From Ascarosepion bandense (taxonomy: Eukaryota > Mollusca > Cephalopoda > Sepiida > Sepiidae): a stretch of 64,000 nt of DNA. The position numbers and the translations under genes were made by a program. The notes beneath the pieces are model-generated. The model was not told where the DNA came from. It saw nothing but the letters and a program-made list of their open reading frames with translations, and did no database searches. Shown piece by piece: positions 10,218 through 19,535 of this stretch (position 1 is the stretch's first letter; every line of letters starts with the position of its first letter). The DNA lies in assembly GCA_037127315.1 (NCBI GenBank), contig JBBBDQ010000398.1, forward strand, positions 5,857,501 through 5,921,500. Direction: 5' to 3'.

Positions 10218-10568
10218 CAGTGAAACCGATAAAATGCAGCCGTAACTTCTACTCCAACAGTTTCTTTCCTCGCACTTCCCGACTGTGGAATTCTCTTCCA
10301 AATGATTGCTTCCCCGACGGCTACAATCTCCAGGAGTTTAAATGTAAGGTCAATAGACACCTCCTAACACACTAACCTGCTCCCATTCTATCAAACACTC
10401 TTCCCATCTGCCCAACCCTCATCCCTGCTATCCTTACTCATCTGTCACCTTCCTCCTGACATTCTCTATGTCTAACCACTCCTTCTCTTTACCTTCCCCT
10501 ATGTAGCCCCATGCGCAATAGTGGCAGTGGAATGCCTTGCTTGGGGTGAGATGATTAAAAAAAAAAAA
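10218..10568 (+). pseudogene. Jockey/CR1-like LINE 3' end
   Basis: The frame encodes KPIKCSRNFYSNSFFPRTSR, then LWNSLPNDCFPDGYNLQEFK and CKVNRHLLTH followed by a stop at 10373-10375: the intact C-terminus of the LINE ORF. A 3' UTR follows, ending GCTTGGGGTGAGATGATT plus an A tail. 5'-truncated, with a well-preserved last ~50 codons. Confidence 0.85.
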
Positions 10569-11722
10569 TTTTCTCTTCATAATTTTTTCTTTTTCCAACT
10601 TCACTGTCCAAGCTTCTTCGAGATTTTTCAGTTAAATTTTATGTTTTTTCATTTTTTATCTTTTTGTCTTTACGAATTATGATATTTCATTCGATATTCT
10701 TTCATACCTTCCCATTCCTGTCTGCCAAGCGTATTTCTTATTTTCTTTCTTGCATTTATCATTTCTTTCTATTTTTTAAATTTCCTTTTTAATGTTTGCT
10801 TGAAATTATTCTCTTATCCTATTCTAAAACTGCTATCTTTCATTTTCCGACCGTATTTTATTTCATTCTTTTAATTGCTTTTATTATTTATTTTATTTTT
10901 CGTATTTTTTTGTTTTTGTTTTGTCTCGTCTCTTTATTACTTTTTTTCGTTATTTCTCTCTTTGAATGTCTTTTTCTTCCCTTCTTTATTGCTTTGTTAT
11001 CAATATTTCTAATTTTCTTCAATTCTTTCTCCTTTCTTTGGAAACACTGTTTTGTTCTTTCTTTCACAAGGGTTTCTATTTTTCTAGTAATACTTGCGTT
11101 TTATCTTTCTTTCTTTAATGCTTCTGTTCTGTTTCTCTTTCTAAAAGTGTTATCTTTTTTCATTTCTCCTTTTTTCCTTTATCTTTTATTCATTGTTTTT
11201 TCTTTCTTACTTTTTTCATTATTTTCTTTCTTAACTTCACACGTTGTCTCATCAGTTTTATTTCTTTTCTTTTCAACTTTCCTTATATTTTTCTTCTCTA
11301 AATATCTATTTTATTTTAATTCTTTCCAATTCATCAGTTTCACTCATTTCTACTTGCATTTTATATTTCGTACTTTATTTTTCATCCTTTTTCATTCATT
11401 CATTCATTCATTCATTCATTCATTCTTTATTCATTCATTCTTTATTCATTTATTTATTTTCATTCATTCATTCATTCTTTATTCATTCATTTATTTTTCA
11501 TTCATTCATTCATTCATTCTTTATTCATTTATTTTTCTTTCATTCATTTTTTTCTTTCTTAAAGCATTTATGTGTCCTTATTTAAAATTCACTTCAAATC
11601 CCTTCTCCTGTCTTTTCATTTTTATTTTATATTTCTCGAACTTTATCATTTCTTTTTTCTGTTTTATATTTAAATGTCAGTCATATTCTATTCTTTCATT
11701 CACTGAGCTTTTTCACAGTTGA
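10569..11722 (+). repeat. 1.1 kb pyrimidine-rich tract with ATTC repeats
   Basis: The plus strand is almost entirely T and C, with (ATTC)n at 11390-11535. Stop codons need purines, so a 308-codon frame survives by composition alone. Its product is a Phe/Ser/Leu low-complexity string, and I do not call it a gene. Long homopyrimidine runs can form triplex DNA. Confidence 0.8.
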
Positions 11723-12140
11723 TAGCTTTAACAAAAATATTAAAGGCTAAAGCCTAACAATTTGCAAACTATTAACCAGCAAATAATCAAGATAATGTAT
11801 CGTACGATCTAATACCCATCAAGGGCGATGTAATTATATAAATATGATTTTCATCTGTATTCTCTAAACGAATAATGCTAATGCATAAGTGATATATATA
11901 TAGATAAACAAAAAGAAAAAATTATCTTAGCCGATGTGCTTCGTTTTCTGTTGAAATTTATCAGACCCAAATATAAGGATTCTATTTTGCAACAAGTATG
12001 TATTAGTAAAAATGATTTCTAATATATTTTTCGAATATTCAGGCCGGTAGATGAAAAAAAAAATACTGTTTAGAAAGTAAATGGACAATCTTTGCAAATA
12101 CGAATATTAATTTAAAATAATATTTAAGGAATAGAGGTAC
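11723..12140. other. Unclassified, with two repeat fragments
   Basis: The segment 11921-11990 resembles 13612-13690 and 33680-33760 (TTATCTTAG then CG, and TTTATCA then GTAAGGATTCTA). CAGGCCGGTAGATG at 12040 matches the centre of the palindrome at 5330. The rest is unassigned. Confidence 0.4.
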
Positions 12141-12235
12141 AGTCCCCGATTTATGTCATATCAATCGAGTTTCAATCCCGGCTGGAAGCTGTTGGATGTC
12201 TACCCGTACTAATGAACTGCGATACAGTGAAACAG

Positions 12236-12300
<65 letters not shown>
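12141..12300 (+). mobile_element. Hammerhead-bearing SINE with TA tail
   Basis: A B-box-like region (CGAGTTTCAATCCCGGCTGG) is followed by GTTGGATGTC, the core at 12209-12233 (CTAATGA, helix II ACTG-CGATA-CAGT, GAAAC), and then AGTATT and the (TA)n tract. The first helix II pair is A-U instead of G-C, which preserves pairing. Confidence 0.65.
12209..12233 (+). ncRNA. Hammerhead-like core with compensatory change
   Basis: CTAATGA then ACTGCGATACAGT then GAAAC. Relative to the best copy, both members of the outer helix II pair changed (G-C to A-T). The catalytic G5 is A, so activity is doubtful. Confidence 0.5.

Positions 12301-12324
<24 letters not shown>
12238..12324. repeat. (TA)n(TG)n microsatellite
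   Basis: The TA run at 12238-12287 changes to TG at 12288-12324. It separates a plus-strand and a minus-strand copy of the hammerhead SINE. Confidence 0.9.
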
Positions 12325-12326
<2 letters not shown>

Positions 12327-12480
12327 ATCCATACAACCAGTTTCGCTGAATCACATCTCATCAGTACGTCTTGACATCCGTTTGCTTCATTTCATTGCTG
12401 AAGAAGGATGCGTAAAGAGCCGTGTAGCTACCTTGTAGCAACCGTTTTTAAAAGCTACCATTCTCAAAAGTACTCAATCG
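12325..12480 (-). mobile_element. Hammerhead-bearing SINE, inverted copy
   Basis: The core on the minus strand is 12340-12364 (CTGATGA, GATGTGATTCAGC, GAAAC). The downstream plus-strand text ATGCGTAAAGAGCCGTGTAG to about 12480 is shared with 59215-59295. It faces the copy at 12141 across the TA/TG tract. Confidence 0.55.
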
Positions 12481-12620
12481 ACAGATGAGACTGCTGGAAG
12501 TAAACGAATATCTAGCTGTACTGATGAGCTGTGATACAGCGAAACATGATTTTTTGTGAAGGACTTATAGAAATATATATATATATATATATATGTCTAT
12601 ATATATATATAGTCATCCGC
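12481..12620 (+). mobile_element. Hammerhead-bearing SINE, best core
   Basis: It contains the cleanest helix II of the family (12521-12545) and is followed within 30 bp by a TA tract. The sequence after GAAAC (ATGATTTTTTGTG) departs from the family consensus, so helix III and the cleavage triplet are lost. Confidence 0.55.
12516..12545 (+). ncRNA. Hammerhead-ribozyme core, perfect helix II
   Basis: CTGATGA (12521-12527), helix II GCTGT-GAT-ACAGC with five Watson-Crick pairs (12528-12540), then GAAAC (12541-12545). All conserved core bases of the hammerhead family are present on these two strands. Confidence 0.65.
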
Positions 12621-12740
12621 ATACTGTCCATTTTGGTTGTATCACAGCTCATCAAGTGTAGCATGAAATCCACGTGCTTCCTGTCAGGATTGAATACGAC
12701 CAATTTGGTATCAGGCGAAGTGCCTACTCCCTAAGCTATC
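12621..12740 (-). mobile_element. Hammerhead-bearing SINE, inverted copy
   Basis: On the minus strand: a head with GGTCGTATTCAATCCTG, then GGAAGCACGTGGAT, core TTGATGAGCTGTGATACAAC (12655-12631), and GTATGCGGATGACTATATAT into the TA tract. The GTATG then GGATGACTATATA order confirms the family 3' end. Confidence 0.6.
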
Positions 12741-12883
12741 TGTGCATGAAAGGGGAGGAAATTTTTGCGTTTTATGTATATGAAGTGTATATACACGCCA
12801 TTCAACGGGACAACTTAATTCATTACTGGAGAGTAATGCGTAATATATATATATATATATATATATATGAAAAAAAAGAAAAG
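12741..12883. other. Spacer with (TA)n
   Basis: It contains a 26-bp TA tract (12843-12868) and an A-rich junction leading into the LINE. No gene. Confidence 0.5.
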
Positions 12884-13616
12884 AAAATCGAATCCATTGC
12901 TAAATCCGCTGCTAAGAAGGTCGGTTCAATGTGCGGGACCAGGAAGTTTTCCCCGTCTGAGTCCATCCTGCACATATATAAATCTACCATCCGCCCGTGT
13001 GTTGAATACTGCTGCCAAATCCTGCCGGGTGCCTCTGCTATTCACCTCGGGGTTCTTGACAAAATCCAGCGGAGAATCTGCAATGTGATCAATACCGACT
13101 TGGCGGCTCGGCGGCAGTCGCTCTCTCACCGGCGTGACGTGGCTTCCCTGTGCCTTTTCTATAAATACTTTCACGGCTTCTGCTCCAATGAACTTCGATC
13201 ACTGGTGCCCTCTAGGTATGAATTTACACGAAATACTAGATTAGCAACTAGGTCCCACCCTTTTACAGCGAAACCGATAAAGTGTAACCGCAATTTCTAC
13301 TCTAACAGCTTCTTTTGACGCACTTCCCACTTGTGGAATTCCCTTCCATATATTTGCATACCCGACAGCTACAATCTCCAGAAATTTAAATGTAAATTTA
13401 AATGTAAGGTCAATAGACATCTCCTATCACACTAACTCGCATCCATTCTCAAAAGCTCTTTTCCCACCTACTCTACCCACATCCTTGTTGTCCTCATCCG
13501 TCTGTTACCCTCCTCCTGACATTTCCTGTAACTAACCCCTCTTTAGCATCACTTTCTCCTATGTAACTTCCTGCGCAACAGTGGGAGTAGAATATCTTGA
13601 GATGATTTTAAAAAAC
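12884..13616 (+). pseudogene. Jockey/CR1-like LINE, C-terminal third
   Basis: The frame runs from IESIAKSAAKKVGSMCGTRK through LHIYKSTIRPCVEYCCQILP, LDKIQRRICNVINTDLAARR and SLSHRRDVASLCLFYKYFHG to NFYSNSFF, then a TGA at 13316 replaces the usual Arg (CGCACTT context). The rest (WNS...DSYNLQKFK) follows out of register with a short duplication (AAATGTAAATTTAAATGTAA) near 13390. The 3' UTR ends GATGATTTTAAAAAA. Confidence 0.85.
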
Positions 13617-13700
13617 CACTCATTTTAGCCGTCGTGTTTCGTCATCTGATGGACTTTATCAAGACGCATGTAAGGATTCTACATTTTGTGTAAAAAAATG
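13612..13700 (-). repeat. Dispersed repeat with hammerhead-like strand
   Basis: The minus strand reads TTGATAAAGTCC then ATCAGATGAC and GAAACACGACGGCTAAAATG. Partners are at 11921-11990 and 33680-33760. The TTGATAA/GAAAC pair could be a mutated hammerhead core, but helix II is weak. Confidence 0.4.
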
Positions 13701-14012
13701 ATAATTTTGCGATTTTTTAAATGATTTAAGAACGTTCATAATAAGAGCAGGTTTAATGGAAATCTAAAGAAATTATGTAAGATGCTAAGTGACGTAATTT
13801 AATTGTCTAATAAAGGAAATTATGGAAATGATGTTGTTGTTTATGTGTGTCTCATTAATTTGCTGCCAAATAAAATCTTTAAATTTCCACAGATAATGTC
13901 CCCAAGGTGAGGAAACACCTAATCTAAAAATTTACATTTTCTTGTCGCTTTTATTGCTGTTTGACAGATATATACTTGAGTTATATCTGAAAATTTGCAC
14001 AAACATCTTTCT
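13701..14012. other. Unclassified
   Basis: Ordinary AT-rich sequence. Nothing recognised. Confidence 0.4.
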
Positions 14013-14074
14013 ATCTATCTATCTATCTATATATATATATATGTGCATTTATATGTATTTATATATATATATGC

Positions 14075-14110
<36 letters not shown>

Positions 14111-14163
14111 GCGCTCATATGCAAAGACATACACACACACCCACACACACACACATATATATA

Positions 14164-14205
<42 letters not shown>
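14013..14205. repeat. Compound microsatellite (CTAT/TA/CA)
   Basis: (CTAT)n at 14010-14030, interrupted TA runs to 14105, CA-rich 14127-14155, then TA to 14205. Reading frames through it are Ile/Tyr/His repeats. Confidence 0.9.
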
Positions 14206-14208
<3 letters not shown>

Positions 14209-14430
14209 TTTGAAAAGTTTGTCAATTGCCAGGAATAACAGAAAAAACCTCTCAGCTAATTGACAAACTTCTGCACATTAATTCTTTTAGCGCTTATTTT
14301 CTGTCTTGATATGAATCACTTCATGGCAAAATTCACCTTGCCTAAAATACCTTTGAATCAGTTAACTACTGAAAAAACTGCAATTTTAGTACTAAGCATC
14401 ATTACTATCTAAATTTAACTTTAACTTTAC

Positions 14431-14483
<53 letters not shown>

Positions 14484-14883
14484 CATATATATATATGTAT
14501 ATACCTATGACGTTTTTATATATATATATAATTTTAAAATTAAATACATACAGGCTAGAGTTAAATAGGGACTTAGGTGTTTTGAATCTTTATAAATATT
14601 TCAATAGTTAAACATTTTTTAGATACACTTAAAAAGATTTTCTTTAAAACAACATTTATAAGTATTATTAAAGATAAGTCTACGTTTACAAATATTTAAA
14701 AAATCTGTCGCTTTCTGCGTCACGTGATGTAAACAATCTCTCCACGAACGCTTCTAATTGAAATTTTCTAATTTGTTTCTGATGAAAGGCCGAGGACGGT
14801 CTGAAATATCAAATATAATAATAGAAATAAATAGATACTGTCAAAAAATACATTTTTAAACTTACAACCTTTTAGTAGTTTTT

Positions 14884-14933
<50 letters not shown>

Positions 14934-15124
14934 AAATAGGTGAAAGAACAGATAGAATCAACCCACAGTTCATGCTTTTATAAAGAGTGCTCAAACAGGG
15001 TAAAGCTTAATAATGTAATTTTGTTTTTATAATGCTTTATGAAAACATTATAAATTATAAAGCGATGAGAAAGGTCAATATAATTATCTGACAGAATAAA
15101 TGCAAATGGCGTTACAATTACATT
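14206..15124. other. Unclassified with microsatellites and one hammerhead-like motif
   Basis: (CT)n(CA)n is at 14431-14484 and (TA)n at 14888-14931. At 14779-14807, CTGATGA, an AGGCC/GGTCT 5-bp hairpin and GAAAT resemble a hammerhead core with a U in place of the last C. The octamer ATGCAAAT occurs at 15102. Confidence 0.4.
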
Positions 15125-15290
15125 GCGGATTGCAGGTGCTCGGAATGCAAGAAATGCCTAGAGAGTTCCACAGGCGATATAATACAAGAAACCATTAGAC
15201 TACATGCTCCAGTGACTATCTAGCTATTTCAACAGTAAAATGATGAGACCTATTTGCCAGTCTGGCGAATCGTATTCTGGGTAGTCTGAA
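15125..15290 (-). pseudogene. Very old Jockey-type LINE relic
   Basis: The plus-strand blocks GAGTTCCACAGGCG, AACAGTAAAATG and TTGCCAGTCTGGCGAATCGT match the reverse complement of the LINE C-terminal coding region as seen at 17680-17800. Too decayed to translate. Confidence 0.5.
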
Positions 15291-15490
15291 AGACCAAAAT
15301 CCGACCAAGTCCACAAACGACATAAGTGGTTTTTGTAGGACTCAAGTGGCAACAGTCAGCGAAAAGACCCCGGGGAACTCCAAATTCATTGTACAACTTA
15401 AAAAATAGTCTCTCGCAGAGATTCGGGGATTAAGTGAACATGGTGATCAAGGCTATTTTCATATTAAAATTAGTGGGAGGCGCCTAAACA
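15291..15490. other. Unclassified upstream of promoter-like segment
   Basis: Less AT-rich than the surroundings. No repeat was recognised. Confidence 0.35.
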
Positions 15491-15493
15491 TTT

Positions 15494-15550
15494 TTTTAGC
15501 CCCGCCCCACTTTATATAAGCGGTCTGCATGCTGCAGACCGGAAGACGGG
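15494..15550 (+). promoter_or_regulatory. Promoter-like GC box, TATA box and hairpin
   Basis: AGCCCCGCCCCAC (15498-15510) fits an Sp1-type GC box, and TTTATATAAG (15511-15520) is a strong TATA box. CGGTCTGCA-TGC-TGCAGACCG (15521-15541) is a perfect 9-bp stem with a 3-nt loop. A start site would be expected near 15540-15550. This could be an LTR or transposon promoter or a real gene's core promoter. No convincing first exon is seen downstream. Confidence 0.5.
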
Positions 15551-15758
15551 TGCAAAAGAACAGTTGGGCTGAGATCGGCAGAACGCGGCGAAAACGGTTG
15601 TGTGAATAAGCTTTGTGGTTGTCAGGCATCCAGAATTCCGATCCGAACTAAGAGGCAGATGAATTCAACAAAGCCGAGGAGAGAAACTGTTATGCATTGT
15701 GGAAAGACGAAGAACCACGAAATTAACTGCCAGTTGGAGTTATATCTGACTGAAGGTG

Positions 15759-15804
<46 letters not shown>

Positions 15805-15994
15805 ACCTTTCGACCCAAACGCGTGAATCTCGTTAAAACACTTTGTATTCGTGTAAATTCTTTGGTAGAGCCATAAAATCAGTAGTCTTAAAAGACACTT
15901 TGTAAAGGGATGGGAAGTGTTGATTATTTTGGTGATGTCTTTGCGGTTGTGGCCGTAAACATTTTCTGCACGAACAGTGATTTTCTTCTAGCGT
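15551..15994. other. Sequence downstream of promoter-like segment
   Basis: GC-richer transcript-like sequence to 15758, then (CT)n at 15760-15801, then ordinary sequence. A short frame (15602-15826) ends in Ser-Leu repeats encoded by the CT run and is not credible as a protein. Confidence 0.4.
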
Positions 15995-16745
15995 AAATCC
16001 CAGCGTAAACCCTAGCCTTCTTCAATACGGCTGTGAATGCTGGACAATATCATCGAAAATGAGGACAAAAAACGCTCCACCCACATCTATTGAACAGGTG
16101 AAGAGGCTCATCCCTTGTTTTCTGTTTAGGATGCGGTTTCCGGTTTTCTCTTTTCCAATCTTTTCACTCTTTTCCTTTTTTATTTTTTTTTCAATTGGAG
16201 TAGATAGACTAAACTATCGCCCGGTTCACACTCCGCCCACATTTATTGAACAGGTGAAGAGGCTCATCCCTTGTTTCCTGTTTAGGATGTGGTTTCCGGC
16301 TTTCTCTTTTCCATTCTTTTTACCATTACGTAGCCCCCTGCGCATCAGTGGCGTTACCGCCTTGCTTGGAGTGATATGATTAAAAAAAAAAAAAAAACTG
16401 GAAGCGGCCGAAATGTGATTCTACAGAAGGATGCTACGGATATCGTGGATTGAGCATACAAGCAACGACGAGGTGTTAGAAAGAATGGCAACAAAAAGGA
16501 AATTGATGCTGAGCATCAGGAAGAGACAACTGAAGTTCCTGGGACAAGCAATGAGGAAGGACAGATAGATGGAAGGAGAGACAGAGGAAGGCAGCGGATA
16601 ACATATTTGCAGGGCCTGATCAAGTGGATGACGGAACGGGGGTTGCCAGGAGCAACAGGAGCAAACATACTAAGAGCCACAAGGGATAGGGAGACGTGGA
16701 GAGCCATGATCGCCTACGTATTGAAGGGACAGGGCACATAGAAAA
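15995..16745 (+). pseudogene. RTE-like LINE relic split by a nested insertion
   Basis: The left piece 15995-16062 encodes LQYGCECWTISSKMR, the conserved YGCE-W-T motif after the RT. The right piece 16396-16745 resumes with LEAAEM-FYRRMLRI-like codons, RKRQLKFLGQAMRK, and ends near GAGAGCCATGATCGCCTACG and GGGACAGGGCACATAG. Repeat C (16063-16395) separates them. The W codon of the MWFYRR motif is TGA. Confidence 0.8.
16063..16395 (+). mobile_element. Dimeric repeat C inserted in RTE LINE
   Basis: A truncated first unit (16077-16177), then a T-rich linker and CAATTGGAGTAGATAGAC, then a complete second unit from CGGTTCACACTCC to GGAGTGATATGATT plus 15 A. The same truncated-unit, T-tract, full-unit order occurs at 36.68 and 63.81 kb. 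The A tail meets the host LINE at AAAACTGGAAGC. Confidence 0.75.
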
Positions 16746-17029
16746 AGAAACCCCAGCTATTTCATGCTTTATCATCGGACCGACCTGAGGGAACGAGAAC
16801 GAGCTATTCGTATCAAAAAATTCACAACGTATCGAATGGCAGTGGTTCTTTCAACTCACCGGGGAAACATGACATAGAAAGCAGCGGCCGGGCTGGTGTC
16901 ACGTTAGAATATTAAACCCTTGGAATAAGTCGGTGCGTATATCAGTTATGAAGAAATGATTATAGTAAATAAAAAAAGTCAAACGTGGAATAAGGTTCAA
17001 GACGATACAAAAAAAACAAAAAAACATTA
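16746..17029. other. Unclassified
   Basis: No recognisable feature. A short A-rich patch lies at 17010-17030. Confidence 0.4.
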
Positions 17030-17185
17030 ACATTGCAGCTCTTGAAACGTACTTTCAATCTGTAGTAGACTGGGTAAGAAATAGCTTGTGAATTTTAATT
17101 CTAAAACGAAGCTGCTCTTTTTTTAGCACCAGAGAGAAATTTTCATAACGTCTATCAGTATGGATTACGCCAGTTTCACAGAAAG
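17030..17185 (+). pseudogene. Degenerate Jockey-type LINE RT fragment
   Basis: Nucleotide similarity to the thumb region of other copies (GCAGCTCTTGAAA, then TCAATCTGTAGTAGACTGGG and TTTTAATTCTAAAACGAAGC) is clear despite stops in every frame. Confidence 0.55.
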
Positions 17186-17477
17186 CAATACACAATGTCA
17201 AATTAAATAAATTGCAAACATTGTATCTGCTTATTTTTTAATAAAATCCGTTCAAAATCATGAATAATCTTTCGCGTATTAGAAGACGTCAATTAATAGA
17301 ATCAGCTCTAAATACTGTAGTAATATTCTAAAATATTTATAGAAAGAACAGTTTTTTTTTCATGCTTTAACACAAGCATGACCATGACATTACAACATAA
17401 AAAATTCCATTTTAGATAATTTTCACGTTCTATGACGGGTCGGGAAGTTTTGCTTGTCAAAATCCATCTTATTCATA
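17186..17477. repeat. Dispersed repeat, copy 1 (partner at 24.12 kb)
   Basis: From TGTCAAATTAAATAAATTGC to AATTTTCACGTTCTA the sequence aligns with 24121-24357, including TCTTTCGCGTATTAG and CATGACATTACAACATAAAA. The second copy extends further 3'. The class is unknown. Confidence 0.65.
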
Positions 17478-18252
17478 TTTTTTTTTAATCAAGTCACCCC
17501 AAGCAAGGTATTCCACTGCCACTATAGAGCAGGGGATTACACAGGGCGATAGACGAGTTAGGATGTACACAGGGGGAAAGTTGGAGAGAATGGGAGGGTT
17601 AGTGTGTTAGCAGGTGTCTATTGACCTTACATTTAAACTCATGGAGGTTATAGCCGTCGGGGAGGCAAGCATGCGGAAGGGAATTCCACAGGCGGGAAAA
17701 TAGAGAAAAGAAGCTATTGGAGTAGAAATTGCAGTTACATTTCATCGGTTTCACTGTAAAAGGGTGGGACCTAGTTGCCAATCTAGTATTTCGTGCAGAC
17801 TCCCACCTAGGGGGCACCAGTGATTTAAGTTCATCAGAGCAGAAGCCATGATAGTATTTATAGAAGAGGCACAGGGAAGCCACGTCATGCCGGTGAGAGA
17901 GCGACTGCAGGCGGTCAGCCAAGTCGGTATCAATCACATTACAGATTCTTCACTGCTTTTTGTCAAGAAGCCCGAGGAGAATAGTAGGGGCACCCGATCA
18001 GATGTAGCAACAGTATTCAAAACACGGGCGGATGGTAGATTTGTATAGGTGCAGGATAGATTCAGGCAGAAAGAATTTCCGGGTCCTGCACAGAGCTCCA
18101 ACTTTCATAGCAGCGGATTTAGCAATGGATTCGACGGAGTCATTCCACTTGAGGTCCGCTGAGAGTGTCAGGCCAAGCAGGCGTAGTGTTTTACTCTCTG
18201 GGAGGCATGCCTGTTCCATGCTAATGGGAGGGAGGTGCGGTCGTCTGAGGTG
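17478..18252 (-). pseudogene. Jockey/CR1-like LINE 3' third
   Basis: On the minus strand: RRPHLPPISMEQACLPESKT, SADLKWNDSVESIAKSAAMK, LYKSTIRPCFEYCCYI, then after a frame break MIDTDLADRLQSLSHRHDVA to CKVNRHLLTH and a stop at 17599. The 3' UTR ends in CTTGGGGTGACTTGATT plus an A tail (T run 17478-17487). It is 5'-truncated and abuts the oppositely oriented older copy at 18262. Confidence 0.85.
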
Positions 18253-18261
18253 GTTAAATAT

Positions 18262-19156
18262 ACCATTCTTCTATACACTGAATATTGCTGCCATTTTTGG
18301 TCAGGTGCTTTTGCTATTCATCTCGTGGTTATCGATAAAATAAAAAAAAATGTAATCGATCCTAATTTGGCACCATGTCTTTAGTCAATTTGTCGTTGAC
18401 CAGATGTGGCTTCCCTCTGTCTTTTCTATAAATATTTTCGCGGATTCTGCGCTGACGAACTGTTGGGGCGCTCTCCACCTGTCCACGGAAATGGACTATT
18501 CGAATCAGTATATAAAATAGTATTGATTATACCTCAACGAAGAAAGTCGAGTAAGGAAGTCGAGTGAGCGGGTCAGTCGGGTATTTCCGGTATTGCACCG
18601 GAAGTGTTCTACTAGTCAATCTATCACGTCTCTACGACGATACTGTATACTAATTACCTTGTTCTGTATTCTACTAATCCGCATCTCTTGTAAATACTTC
18701 TCTTTCCTGTCAATACACCTACTTTTATACGATTACGTTGTTTTGTATTATTTCACATAATTCTGTTACCCGACGTAACGCGAACTTATCTACCTGGTGT
18801 CCTTCTACATTAATTTAATTGTGCTGCTAGATTGGGAACTAGACCCTATCATGTTACAATCAAAACAGTCGAATTTAACCGGCACTTCTACTCTTTCAGT
18901 TGCATTTCTTGAACTTTCCACCTGAAGAACTCTTTTCCGTATACTTGCTTCCTTGATAGCGACAAGCTGCAAAAGTTCAAGTGCAACGTCCATTGCCATC
19001 TTTTATCTCCTTGATTCTCATCTTCTACTTATCCTGTCTCCGACACGCCCAGTACCTTTTTCTCTTTTCCTCTCCCCGCTTTTGTCTCATGTAACACTCT
19101 GCGCACCATCGGCAGCACTGCCTTGCTTGGCGTGAACGATTATAAAAAAAAAAAAT
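18262..19156 (+). pseudogene. Older LINE copy split by a solo LTR
   Basis: The left piece 18262-18460 matches the C-terminal domain (GAATATTGCTGCC, TTCTATAAATATTTTCGCGG). The right piece 18786-19156 continues with CTGGTGTCC, CTAGATTGGGAACTAG, TTCTACTCTTTCAG and a 3' UTR ending CTTGGCGTGAACGATTATAA plus A tail. It is more diverged than its neighbours and was clearly in place before the LTR inserted. Confidence 0.8.
18461..18780. mobile_element. Solo LTR with 5-bp target duplication
   Basis: CGAAC at 18456-18460 and 18781-18785 flank a 320 bp insert that splits the LINE exactly. The insert starts TGTTGGGGCG, contains a TATA-like TATATAAAATA (about 18509-18519), and ends CGACGTAACG (one base off the usual CA end). 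Size, TG start and 5-bp duplication fit a solo LTR of a Gypsy/BEL/Copia-type retrotransposon. Orientation is judged plus from the TATA box. Confidence 0.75.
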
Positions 19157-19311
19157 TAGAACGAGAGTCATGTACAGCTGCACCAGATCAATACAGATGC
19201 CATGAATAGTATATAGTTCCTTCAGAAACACGTAATATGTATGCATCTCAGATCAATCACTAAAAATTGCTTCAAGAAAATTATCCCTGTGGTTTTTGAT
19301 AAAACTACCCT
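19157..19311. other. Unclassified
   Basis: The first ~20 bp (TTAGAACGAGAGTCATGTA) are shared with the flank of the copy at 20.9 kb. Confidence 0.4.
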
Positions 19312-19535
19312 TATTCACTTACGCACAAATACTCTTGGAAAAGATCTCTTCCATCCAGATATGGGTTAAATAATAGGGCAGATTGGGTTCTATAGCCTTG
19401 GTCGGCAACCAGTCTACCGCAGAAAGCAATGGCAACCTTCTACGGGATAATCTTCTCCCCAGTCAGTCATGTTTCCTTCGAGACATGATCGCCCAAAGCG
19501 TGTATCACGTATGGCACATAACAGACTGACCCTTC
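19312..19535 (+). mobile_element. tRNA-derived SINE, 5'-truncated
   Basis: It starts at TTCACTTACGCACAAATAC, includes GGTTCTATAGCCTTGGTCGG and CAACCAGTCTACCGCAGAAA, the hairpin near 19470, and ends GTATGGCACATAAC. It lacks the tRNA-like head. Confidence 0.85.

Noticed and set aside
10796..11722. 308-codon open frame
   Set aside because: It lies in an almost pure T/C tract where stop codons cannot easily arise. The product is a Phe/Ser/Leu/Ile low-complexity string with no domain, and another frame in the same tract is open too.
12926..13174. Minus-strand frame overlapping the LINE
   Set aside because: It is an antisense shadow of the LINE RT C-terminal domain; similar shadows at 17848, 46331, 47564 and 62277 were rejected for the same reason.
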